A DNA stretch of 12,034 nt from an uncultured Archangium sp. GTDB lineage: Bacteria > Myxococcota > Myxococcia > Myxococcales > Myxococcaceae. The stretch lies in NCBI GenBank assembly GCA_937875615.1, contig CALNBU010000647.1, positions 1-12,034 of the forward strand. The letters are read 5' to 3'. Below the pieces are notes generated by a model. It was not told the DNA's origin, did no database searches, and worked only from the letters and a program-made list of their open reading frames with translations. A program made the position numbers and the translations under genes. Position 1 is the stretch's first letter. Every line of letters starts with the position of its first letter. Positions 5,837-12,034 of this stretch are shown here, piece after piece.

Positions 5837-6808
5837 GTGGCCCTCTCCCGACGCACCAAGGTCCTCCTGCTGGTCACCTCGCCCGCGCAGCTGCTCTCGC
5901 TGCTGCTGGTGGCCTGGTTCCTCTACACCGCGCACCGCCCCTGGGAGATTCCCGCCGCCCACCGCCCCCCGGCGAGCTGGCAGCAGAAACCGGAGCGCGG
6001 GCTGGCGGTGCGCTCGCTCGGCGTCTCCGGCTTCGAGATTTCAGACGGCGTCACCACGCTGCTGCTCGACCCCACCCCGACCCGGCCGCCGCCCTGGGCG
6101 CTCATCTCCGGCACCATCGACGCCGACCCCGCCCTGGGAGAGAAGTGGTGCCCCAAGGCCGACGCGGTGCTGGTCAACCACGCGCACTTCGACCACGTGC
6201 TCGACGCCGGCGACATCGCGAAGCGCACCGGCGCGCTGGTGGTGGGCTCGCAGAACACCGTCAACTTCGCGCTCAGCAAGGGCGTCGCGCCCGAGCGGAC
6301 GCGGGTGGTGCGCGACGGCGAGCGGCTCACCGTGGGCACCTTCACCATCGACGTGAAGGCGTCGCGCCACACCGACCTCCTCGTCTCGCAGCCCATGTCC
6401 GGCGTCATCGTCCCCGCGCCACGCACGCTGTGGTTCTGGCAGTACGCCCTCGACGACACCTTCGCCTACCGGCTGGAGGCCGGCGGCACCACGCTGTGGT
6501 TCCACCCCACCAGCACCTTCGCCGACGGCGAGCTGGGCGGGCTGACCGCGAAGAACCTCATCGTCGGCGTCAGCGGAGAAAAGCAGACCGCGGCGAAGGT
6601 GAAGGGCCTGGTGCGCGAGGCGCAGCCCGCCCGGGTGATGCCCACCCACTTCGACAACTTCTTCCAGCCCCTGGACCTCGGCCTGGCGCTGCTGCCCGGC
6701 ACCGACCTCGACGCGGTGAAGGCGCTGTTCCTCGCCGAAGCGCCCGGCCTCGAGTGGGGCGTCACCGCGCCCGACGAGACCGTCTACTTCCCGCCCGACG
6801 CGCCGTAG
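5837..6808 (+). CDS. Membrane-anchored metallo-beta-lactamase-fold hydrolase (UlaG-like)
   Basis: The 323-residue product starts at a GTG 12 nt after the thpR stop. A single N-terminal membrane helix (about residues 8-30, after the basic SRRTK) anchors the enzyme. The MBL metal motif is clear: His115-Ala-His117-Phe-Asp119-His120 in VNHAHFDHVLD. His178 (SRHTD) and His271 (MPTHFDNF) are probable further metal ligands. The strand after the helix (GVSGFEISDGVTTLLLDP) is the usual opening of UlaG/YtnP-like members that act on lactones or phosphodiesters. The substrate is not evident. With an uncleaved N-terminal anchor the catalytic domain is most likely periplasmic, though the positive residues before the helix are the only orientation evidence. 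It closes the tightest part of the operon. Confidence 0.88.
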   Translation: MALSRRTKVLLLVTSPAQLLSLLLVAWFLYTAHRPWEIPAAHRPPASWQQKPERGLAVRSLGVSGFEISDGVTTLLLDPTPTRPPPWALISGTIDADPALGEKWCPKADAVLVNHAHFDHVLDAGDIAKRTGALVVGSQNTVNFALSKGVAPERTRVVRDGERLTVGTFTIDVKASRHTDLLVSQPMSGVIVPAPRTLWFWQYALDDTFAYRLEAGGTTLWFHPTSTFADGELGGLTAKNLIVGVSGEKQTAAKVKGLVREAQPARVMPTHFDNFFQPLDLGLALLPGTDLDAVKALFLAEAPGLEWGVTAPDETVYFPPDAP

Positions 6809-6822
6809 TCCTCTGGGACGTG

Positions 6823-6850
6823 TTGCGACCAGACGGTCACTCATCATAAG
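6823..6850 (+). promoter_or_regulatory. Weak sigma-70-like promoter candidate before the desaturase-family gene
   Basis: TTGCGA (6823-6828) and CATAAG (6845-6850), 16 nt apart, match four of six bases in each consensus hexamer. They lie in the 52-bp gap after the MBL gene. The -10 overlaps the ribosome site, which argues against it. The gene may simply be read from upstream. Confidence 0.25.
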
Positions 6851-6854
6851 AAGG
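6848..6854 (+). promoter_or_regulatory. Ribosome binding site fixing the start at 6861
   Basis: AAGAAGG lies 6 nt before the ATG at 6861. This is one of the few recognisable Shine-Dalgarno sites in the window, and it supports that start. Confidence 0.6.
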
Positions 6855-6860
6855 CGGGCC

Positions 6861-7973
6861 ATGCAGCCCAACCTCATCGCCATGGCGATTCCGCTGTTCG
6901 TGGTGGGCATCGCGCTCGAGCTGGCGGTGGCCCGGGTGCAGGGGCGGCGCGTCTACCGCCTGGCGGACGCCATGGCCGACATGGGCTGCGGCATCGCGCA
7001 GCAGCTGGTGAGCCTGTTCCTCGCCACCGCGGTGCTGCTGGGCGGCTACGCGTGGCTGTACGAGTACCGGCTCTTCACCCTGCCCACCGCCTGGCTGCCG
7101 TGGGTGGCGGCCGTCTTCGGCGTGGAGTTCGCCTACTACTGGTGGCACCGGCTCTCGCACGAGGTCAACATCCTGTGGGCCGCGCACGTGGTGCACCACC
7201 ACAGCGAGGACTACAACCTCGCGGTGGCGCTGCGGCAGTCCGTCACCACCTGGCTCACCACCATTCCCTTCTACTTCCCGCTGGCGCTGCTGGGCGTGCC
7301 GCCGCTGGCCTTCGGCGTGGTGCTGGGGTTGTCCACGCTGTACCAGTTCTGGATTCACACCGAGCTGGTGCCTCCGCTGGGCTGGTTCGAGAAGCTGTTC
7401 AACACGCCCGCGCTGCACCGGGTGCACCACGCCATCAACCCGCGCTACCTCGACAAGAACCACTCGGCGACCTTCGCCTTCTTCGACGTGCTCTTCGGCA
7501 CCTGGGAGCCGGAGACCGAGCCCTGCGTCTACGGCACCACCCGACCGCTCAACTCCTTCAACCCGCTCTACGCGCAGGTGGAGTCGTGGATGGACCTGGT
7601 GCGGCTGGCGCGGCGCGCCCCCACCGCCCGGGACGCGCTCAAGGTCTTCTTCGCGTCGCCCGCCTGGCGCCCCGAGTGGATGGGCGGCTACGAGGCCCGC
7701 GACGTCACCCGCAAGTACGACCCGCCGGCCTCGCGCGCGATGCAGCGCTACGCGCTGGTGAACTGGCTGCTGCTCCTGGCCGGCGTCTTCGTCTTCCTGA
7801 TGTGGGGCGGCGAGCTGACCCTGCCCTCGCAGGCCGCGGCGGCCGCGGTGCTGGTGCTCTCGACGCTGACGCTGCCCACCCTCCTCGAAGGCAGGCCGTG
7901 GGCGAAGTGGCTCGAGGGCGCGCGCCTGGCGTCGCTGCCCGCGCTGGCGGCGCTGCTGCTCGTCGCGCGGTGA
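6861..7973 (+). CDS. Sterol desaturase / fatty acid hydroxylase family membrane protein
   Basis: The 370-residue integral membrane protein has the di-iron histidine clusters of the family in order: His96-RLS-His100 (WWHRLSH), His109-VV-His112-His113 (HVVHHHSE), and His186-RV-His189-His190 (LHRVHH). His166 (FWIHTE) and His201 (KNHSATF) are likely extra ligands. Membrane segments lie at about 5-25, 45-66, 78-95 and 135-165, with a final pair at about 297-317 and 324-342. The last 150 residues beyond the catalytic core are longer than in simple C4/C5 sterol enzymes and recall alkylglycerol-monooxygenase-like bacterial members. The reaction is an O2-dependent hydroxylation or desaturation of a membrane lipid. 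Which lipid cannot be told from sequence. The start follows a good ribosome site. No electron-donor gene is adjacent. Confidence 0.9.
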   Translation: MQPNLIAMAIPLFVVGIALELAVARVQGRRVYRLADAMADMGCGIAQQLVSLFLATAVLLGGYAWLYEYRLFTLPTAWLPWVAAVFGVEFAYYWWHRLSHEVNILWAAHVVHHHSEDYNLAVALRQSVTTWLTTIPFYFPLALLGVPPLAFGVVLGLSTLYQFWIHTELVPPLGWFEKLFNTPALHRVHHAINPRYLDKNHSATFAFFDVLFGTWEPETEPCVYGTTRPLNSFNPLYAQVESWMDLVRLARRAPTARDALKVFFASPAWRPEWMGGYEARDVTRKYDPPASRAMQRYALVNWLLLLAGVFVFLMWGGELTLPSQAAAAAVLVLSTLTLPTLLEGRPWAKWLEGARLASLPALAALLLVAR

Positions 7974-7996
7974 GCCTCGGCCCGCGCGCCGTCTGG

Positions 7997-8002
7997 TAGG
8001 GT
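7997..8002 (+). promoter_or_regulatory. Candidate -10 hexamer of a leaderless mRNA
   Basis: TAGGGT ends 6 nt before the ATG at 8009 and fits the TANNNT form of a -10 box. Transcription would start at the A of the ATG. An AGGG within the same bases could instead act as a weak ribosome site about 9 nt from the ATG. The two readings exclude each other. Confidence 0.35.
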
Positions 8003-8008
8003 CCGCCG

Positions 8009-8893
8009 ATGCTTCGTTGTTCCAACTGCAACGCCCCGATGCCGGTGGCCGATGACCCGCAGCCCGTCGTGGAGTGTCCGTTCTGTCACGCCCGGGTCCG
8101 CCTGGACGCCGGCAAGCGCGCCGAGGCCCCCGCCGCCAACTCCCGCGCCGCGCTGTGGGTCTCCGGCGCCGTGGCGTCGCTGGCGGTGCTGGGCGTGGTG
8201 GCCGGGCTGCTGCTGACGCCGAGCAAGACCGCCGCCGTCACGGTGGTGCCCATGCCGGTGGTGGTGCCGACGGTGAAGCTGCCGCGCGCGCCCAGGGCCG
8301 CCGAAGACACCCGCCTCAAGCCCTCGGAGCTGCCGCAGGCGCTGGAGAACGGGCGCGGCTGGCAGGAGGTGGACCCGGCCGGCATGGTGGGCACCTTCCA
8401 GTCCTTCGACCTCAACGCCAACGCGGCGTGGGCGCTGGCGCTGGCCCGCAACTGGTCGACGGACGCGCAGTTCGAGAGCGTCTACTTCACCGGCCTCAAG
8501 CCCGACGGCACCCTCGACCTGAGCGCGCGGCGCGAGTTCAACGTCGACTACCGCTTCGCTTCGCCGCAGCTCCACGCGGCCCAGAAGACGCTGCAGACCG
8601 TGTCCGAGAAGAAGCTGCTGGTCAGCCTGCGGGTGATGGTCTCCGAGGGCCGCGTGAAGGTGCTCGCCGGCAACACCGCGCCGCTGGCCGCCGACGTGCC
8701 CGCGCCCCGCTTCGACTGCCCCTTCCCCACCCTGCTGAAGCTGGCGCAGACGCACGGCCTCCAACCGCGCCCGCACTACAGCGGCATGGGGCGCGCCGTG
8801 CAGCACCTGAAGCTGTGGCGCTGGAACCTCAGCGGCGAAGGCACCAGCGCCAGGCACACCTACGCGTTCGACGCGCAGTGCCGGACGCTCTGA
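8009..8893 (+). CDS. Zinc-ribbon, single-pass membrane protein of unknown function
   Basis: The gene encodes 294 residues from an ATG. The N-terminus is a four-cysteine zinc ribbon (Cys4-x2-Cys7 and Cys23-x2-Cys26 in RCSNC and ECPFC). A short polar linker follows, then one membrane helix at about residues 48-69. The rest is a large domain (about 95-294) that should be on the far side of the membrane. The second domain has a repeated Phe/Asn/Ala pattern, several beta stretches and two cysteines (in FDCPFPTL and DAQCRTL), but I recognise no family. Zinc-ribbon plus helix proteins of this design often serve as sensors, scaffolds or stress-response factors. I cannot assign one. The gap to the desaturase gene is 35 bp, so it may be co-transcribed or start at its own promoter at 7997-8002. 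Confidence 0.8.
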   Translation: MLRCSNCNAPMPVADDPQPVVECPFCHARVRLDAGKRAEAPAANSRAALWVSGAVASLAVLGVVAGLLLTPSKTAAVTVVPMPVVVPTVKLPRAPRAAEDTRLKPSELPQALENGRGWQEVDPAGMVGTFQSFDLNANAAWALALARNWSTDAQFESVYFTGLKPDGTLDLSARREFNVDYRFASPQLHAAQKTLQTVSEKKLLVSLRVMVSEGRVKVLAGNTAPLAADVPAPRFDCPFPTLLKLAQTHGLQPRPHYSGMGRAVQHLKLWRWNLSGEGTSARHTYAFDAQCRTL

Positions 8894-8900
8894 AAGGCCC

Positions 8901-8922
8901 GGCGCGCGCGGGGCGCCGCGCC
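8901..8922 (+). terminator. GC-rich hairpin after the zinc-ribbon gene (weak terminator candidate)
   Basis: GGCGCG (8901-8906) can pair with CGCGCC (8917-8922) 8 nt after the TGA at 8893. The sequence that follows, TCAACATTCTC, has no T-run, so intrinsic termination would be poor. Random GC-rich DNA often offers such pairs. Confidence 0.25.
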
Positions 8923-8958
8923 TCAACATTCTCCGCGCCCGGACGCCACATTGCGTAA

Positions 8959-8964
8959 AAGGGG
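8959..8964 (+). promoter_or_regulatory. Ribosome binding site fixing the livK-like start at 8969
   Basis: AAGGGG lies 4 nt before the ATG at 8969. It selects this ATG over the in-frame TTG at 8951, which lies upstream of it. Confidence 0.5.
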
Positions 8965-8968
8965 CGCC

Positions 8969-10156
8969 ATGCGACTCTCCGCCTTCGCCGCCTGCGCCGC
9001 GCTCGCTGCTTTCAGCGCCTGCGAGAAGAAGTCCACCGCCACGCCCCCGCCGGCCGAAGCGCAGAAGCCGACCGCCACCGGCGCCGCGCCCACAGGCGAC
9101 GACGTCATCTTGCTGGGTGAGGTCGGCTCGCTCACCGGCAGCGAGGCGGCCTTCGGTATCTCCACCCGCAACGGTATCGAGCTGGCGCTGGAAGAGGCGA
9201 ACGCCGCCGGCGGCGTGAAGGGCAGGAAGCTGGCGGTGCGGGTGTACGACGACCAGAGCAAGCCCGAGGAGGCCGCCAACGCCGCCACGCGCCTCATCAG
9301 CCAGGACAAGGTGGTGGCCATCCTCGGCGAGGTGGCCTCGTCGAACTCCCTGGCCATGGCGCCCCGCGCGCAGGCCGCGCAGGTGCCCATGGTCTCGCCT
9401 TCGTCGACCAACCCCAAGGTGACCGAGGTGGGCGACTACATCTTCCGCGTGTGTTTCATCGACCCCTTCCAGGGCGCGGTGATGGCGCGCTACGCCCGCG
9501 AGACGCTCAAGTTCGACGAGGTGGCCATCCTCACCGACAAGAAGAGCGCCTACTCCGAGGGCCTCACCGAGGTCTTCCAGAAGCGCTTCAAGGAAGCCGG
9601 CGGAAAGATCGTGGCGGTGGAGGCCTACGGCAAGGGCGACACCGACTTCCGCGCGCAGCTGACCAACCTCAAGAAGGTGAAGCCGCAGGGCGTGTACGTG
9701 CCGGGCTACTACCAGGACGTGGCCATCATCGCCGAGCAGGCGAAGGAGCTGGGCCTCAAGGTGACGCTGATGGGCGGCGACGGCTGGGACTCGGCCAAGC
9801 TCTTCGAGTTGGGCGGCGACGCGGTGGACGGCGCGTACGTGTCGAATCACTACTCCGCCGATGACCCGAGCCCCGCGGTGCAGGACTTCATCAAGCGCTA
9901 CACGGCGAAGTATGGCGCCGCGCCAGACTCCCTCGCGGCCCTGGGCTACGACTCCGCGCGGGTGGTCATCGAGGCCATCAAGCGGGCCCCCGACCTGAGC
10001 GGCCCCGCCCTGCGCGAGGCCATCGCCCAGACCGCCGACTTCCCCGGCGTGACCGGCAACATCACCCTCGACGCCAACCGCAACCCGGTGAAGCCGGCGG
10101 TGGTGCTGCGGGTCGAGGGCGGCCGGTTCAAGTACGTGGCCACGGTGGCCCCGTAG
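8969..10156 (+). CDS. livK: Branched-chain amino acid type ABC transporter substrate-binding lipoprotein
   Basis: The 395-residue product starts at the ATG after the ribosome site. It has a lipoprotein signal (MRLSAFAACAALAAFSAC, Cys18) followed by a Pro/Ala/Thr-rich linker to about residue 45. The mature part is a type I periplasmic binding protein of the Peripla_BP_6/LivJK class. It begins with ILLGEVGSLTGSEAAFG, then GIELALEEANAAGGVKG, a YDDQSKPEEAANAATRL segment, SSNSLAMAP and VPMVSPSSTNP, and ends near ALREAIAQTADFPGVTGNITLD. All of these are diagnostic. It captures small solutes, typically Leu/Ile/Val but also other amino acids, amides or urea, and hands them to the LivHM permease. Ligand specificity cannot be read from the sequence. 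The permease gene follows after 4 bp. Lipid anchoring of a Gram-negative binding protein is somewhat unusual but common in myxobacteria and related groups. Confidence 0.93.
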   Translation: MRLSAFAACAALAAFSACEKKSTATPPPAEAQKPTATGAAPTGDDVILLGEVGSLTGSEAAFGISTRNGIELALEEANAAGGVKGRKLAVRVYDDQSKPEEAANAATRLISQDKVVAILGEVASSNSLAMAPRAQAAQVPMVSPSSTNPKVTEVGDYIFRVCFIDPFQGAVMARYARETLKFDEVAILTDKKSAYSEGLTEVFQKRFKEAGGKIVAVEAYGKGDTDFRAQLTNLKKVKPQGVYVPGYYQDVAIIAEQAKELGLKVTLMGGDGWDSAKLFELGGDAVDGAYVSNHYSADDPSPAVQDFIKRYTAKYGAAPDSLAALGYDSARVVIEAIKRAPDLSGPALREAIAQTADFPGVTGNITLDANRNPVKPAVVLRVEGGRFKYVATVAP

Positions 10157-10160
10157 CGCC

Positions 10161-11096
10161 ATGTACGAGTTCATCCAGCACGTCATCAACGGCCTGGCCG
10201 CCGGCACCATCTACGCGTTGGTGGCGCTCGGCTACACCATGGTCTACGGCGTGCTGAAGCTCATCAACTTCGCCCACGGCGACGTGATGATGGTCGGCGT
10301 GTACATCGGCTACGCGGTGGCCTTCCTGCTGGGCCGCGAGTACCTGGGCACGGTCAGCGGAGCGCTGCTGGTGTTCGCGATCTCCATGGCCGCCTGCGCC
10401 GCCTTCGGCTTCTTCGTCGAGCGCTTCGCCTACCGGCCGCTGCGCGACAAGCCGCGGCTCACCGCGCTCATCACCGCCATCGGCATCAGCTTCGCGCTGT
10501 CCTACGGCTTCCAGCTCGACTTCTCGGTGGGTGACGTCACCCTGCTCCCCGGCGCCGCGTCGCGCCGCTTCCCCTCCATCATCCCGCCCAGGGAGTGGCT
10601 GGTGCTGGGCGACGCCGACGTCATCATCTGGAACTGGCAGGTGCTGTCCTTCGCCATCGCGGTGGGGTTGATGGGCGCGCTCCAGTACCTCGTCTTCCGC
10701 ACCCGCTTCGGCAAGGCCATGCGCGCGGTCTCCCACGACCACCGGGTGGCCGGGCTGCTGGGCATTCCCGTCGACACCATCATCGCCGGCACCTTCATGC
10801 TGGGGAGCGCCCTCGCCGCCGGCGCGGGCATCCTCTACGCCATCAAGGACAAGTCGATCCAACCGCTGATGGGCGTGATGGTGGGCCTCAAGGCCTTCGT
10901 GGCGGCGGTCATCGGCGGCATCGGCAACCTCCCCGGCGCGGTGGTGGGCGCGCTGCTGCTGGGCCTCTGTGAGGAGTTCATCGTCGGCTACACCGCGTCG
11001 AGCTGGCGCGACGCCGTGGCCTTCGGCTTCCTCATCGCGGTGCTGCTCTTCCGTCCCGAGGGTCTCTTCGGACGCGCGCAGGCAGAGAAGGTCTGA
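10161..11096 (+). CDS. livH: Branched-chain amino acid type ABC transporter permease, LivH-like
   Basis: The 311-residue inner-membrane permease starts at an ATG 4 nt after the binding-protein stop. It has about eight hydrophobic segments and the LivH hallmarks: FIQHVINGLAAGTIYALVAL at the start; LINFAHGDVMM (about residues 34-44); and, towards the end, the cytoplasmic coupling-loop region KAFVAAVIGGIGNLPGA and the closing FRPEGLFG. Length and layout match the family. It should form a heterodimer with a LivM-type permease and be driven by LivG and LivF ATPases. None of these follows within 940 bp, and the next gene is a TolC-like protein. The partners must lie elsewhere, or the cluster has been broken here. 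Confidence 0.95.
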   Translation: MYEFIQHVINGLAAGTIYALVALGYTMVYGVLKLINFAHGDVMMVGVYIGYAVAFLLGREYLGTVSGALLVFAISMAACAAFGFFVERFAYRPLRDKPRLTALITAIGISFALSYGFQLDFSVGDVTLLPGAASRRFPSIIPPREWLVLGDADVIIWNWQVLSFAIAVGLMGALQYLVFRTRFGKAMRAVSHDHRVAGLLGIPVDTIIAGTFMLGSALAAGAGILYAIKDKSIQPLMGVMVGLKAFVAAVIGGIGNLPGAVVGALLLGLCEEFIVGYTASSWRDAVAFGFLIAVLLFRPEGLFGRAQAEKV

Positions 11097-11260
11097 CCCC
11101 GCTCGGATGGTCTGGTGCCGGAAAACCGGGCTTCCCTGCCCTACCACCTTCCATTACAGGCCATGCACGGGCGGGTTGCCCCGATTTCTCTGGCCGCTAA
11201 CATCAGCCTTTTTTCTGGTTCGTTGGGGACCAACGGTCATTTCTCCTGCCTTGTGACGCG
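11097..11260 (+). promoter_or_regulatory. Spacer between the livH-like and TolC-like genes with a candidate promoter
   Basis: This 164-bp stretch is the longest non-coding segment in the window and is less GC-rich than its surroundings. It holds TTGCCC (11176-11181) and TAACAT (11198-11203), 16 nt apart, each matching four of six sigma-70 bases; a T6 run (11209-11214); and an inverted repeat at 11221-11235. A transcript from this promoter would start near 11211. A small CCGG-AAAA-CCGG dyad near 11113-11124 could mark the end of the liv transcript, but no T-run follows it. Confidence 0.4.
11221..11235. promoter_or_regulatory. Inverted repeat upstream of the TolC-like gene (operator or leader hairpin)
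   Basis: CGTTGG and CCAACG flank a 3-nt GGA centre, a perfect 6-bp dyad 25 bp before the ATG at 11261 and just downstream of the promoter candidate. That position suits a repressor operator, as efflux genes often have. It could also form a small hairpin in the mRNA leader. No regulator gene is visible in the window. Confidence 0.4.
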
Positions 11261-12034
11261 ATGCACCCACTGAAACTGATGATGCCGGCGGCGCTGCTCC
11301 TCAGCGCGGCCACTGCGCCTGCCTGCAGGGCTTTTACGAGCGCCGCAACGTGCGCCTGCTGGCCGAACTCAAGGCCATGCAGGGCGCGGTGGATGCGGTG
11401 GCCGCGATCCACGGGCAGGTGGCCGGCCGGGTGGTCGAAGAGGCCGAGGCCTCCCGCGTGGGCGTGGGGGTGTTCCTCCCCTCGAACCCGCGCCTCTTCG
11501 GTGACTACCGGCCGATGCTCTTCGAGATGCCCAACCAGCCCACCGAGCCGCGGCACGGCTACAACGTGGGCGTCGACGGTTGGCTCGAGGTGAGCGGCGC
11601 CGGCTTCGTGCGTCAGACCGAGGTCGACAAGCGCATCGACGTGGCCCGCGCCGAGCTGGACTGGGTGCGCGAGCGCGCCGCGGCCCGCGCCTGGGTGGCC
11701 TACCTCGACTCGCTCCTGGCGGAGCAGCGGGTGACGCGCGTCGAGGCCTCGCTCGAGGTGCAGAAGCGGGTGGCCGACGCCGCCCAGAAGCGGGTCGCCG
11801 AGGGCGTGGCCGGCGAGCCGGAGCTCACCACCGTGTTGGTCGAGGTCGCCTCGGTGGAGCGCGACCTGGAGGAGGCCCGCCGGCGGCAGCTCACCGCGCA
11901 GCTCGAGCTGGCCAACACCCTCGACGCCGAGCCCGACATGCAATGGCAGCTCACCTCCACCCAGGTCGAGCCGCCGGAGGCCCCGAGCGAGAAGGAGCTC
12001 ATCGACCGCGCGCTCGACCTGCGGCCCGAGCTGC
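11261..12034 (+). CDS. TolC-family outer-membrane efflux protein, frame break near the start, runs off the right edge
   Basis: From 11329 to the window end one frame reads as a TolC/OEP-family protein. It begins YERRNVRLLAELKAMQGAV, has a FLPSNPRL segment and GYNVGVDGWLEVSGAG, then a long coiled-coil stretch with YLDSLLAEQRVTRVEASLEV and GVAGEPELTTVLVEVASVE, and ends in ALDLRPEL. Third codon positions are almost all G or C. The pattern resembles the CzcC branch of metal or drug efflux. This frame has a TGA at 11254-11256 and no ATG, GTG or TTG until GTG 11350 and ATG 11377, both too late for a signal peptide. The ATG at 11261 opens a convincing signal sequence (MHPLKLMMPAALLLSAATA), but in the +1 neighbouring frame, which then leads into non-typical sequence ending at 11593. 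One missing base (or two extra) between about 11300 and 11350 would join them. Either the gene is a pseudogene or the sequence has an indel error. Confidence 0.75.

Noticed and set aside
5377..6849. A 490-codon plus-strand open frame across thpR and the MBL gene
   Set aside because: It is Arg/Ala/Pro-rich out-of-frame sequence overlapping two genes that have clear catalytic motifs in other frames.
8941..8954. GG-N10-GC element with TTGC upstream of the livK-like gene (possible sigma-54 promoter)
   Set aside because: Transcription would begin about 12 nt downstream, near 8966, leaving the ribosome site untranscribed. The CACG part of the consensus is also absent.
7748..10210. An 820-codon open frame on the minus strand opposite the desaturase, zinc-ribbon and livK-like genes
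   Set aside because: The translation is a His/Arg/Gly/Ala-rich sequence with no domain. It mirrors the strong G/C third-position bias of three recognisable plus-strand genes. It is an antisense artefact of high GC.

Overview
The window is GC-rich (visibly near 70%), gene-dense DNA with almost exclusive G/C at third codon positions, several GTG starts and many exported proteins or lipoproteins. This fits a Gram-negative, probably myxobacterial (Myxococcota) chromosome. The taxon is inferred from style and protein types; there is no rRNA or other taxonomic marker. I see no tRNA, CRISPR array, insertion sequence or prophage structure.

Left part (1-3170, all minus strand): the N-terminal part of a PepSY-type membrane protein runs off the left edge, with a perfect 14-bp AT-rich palindrome just upstream of it. 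Then come a small lipoprotein of unknown function, a D,D-carboxypeptidase-like protein with two duplicated peptidoglycan-binding domains, and a secreted SurA/PpiC-type peptidyl-prolyl isomerase. These are envelope functions. An AT-rich hairpin overlaps the isomerase stop codon.

Middle part (3258-8893, all plus strand): starting divergently from the isomerase is a tightly packed run. It holds an exported multi-pass membrane protein, an exported serine hydrolase of the beta-lactamase/PBP fold, a small cysteine-rich lipoprotein (these three overlap by 4 bp each), the 2H RNA cyclic phosphodiesterase ThpR, a membrane-anchored metallo-beta-lactamase-fold hydrolase, a sterol-desaturase/fatty-acid-hydroxylase family membrane enzyme, and a zinc-ribbon membrane-anchored protein of unknown function. 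The first five are probably one transcript. The last two have small gaps with possible promoters of their own.

Right part (8969-12034, plus strand): a branched-chain amino acid type binding lipoprotein (LivK-like) and its LivH-like permease sit 4 bp apart. The usual second permease and two ATPases do not follow. After a 164-bp spacer with a possible promoter and an inverted repeat comes a TolC-family outer-membrane efflux gene that continues off the right edge. Its signal peptide and its body are in different reading frames, so it is either frameshifted or carries a sequence error.

No clearly new multi-gene system is evident. The most interesting points are the split hydrolase/lipoprotein pair, the incomplete liv cluster, the frame break in the TolC-like gene, the two inverted repeats that look like operators, and a recurring -10-like hexamer exactly 6 nt before three start codons, which suggests leaderless mRNAs.
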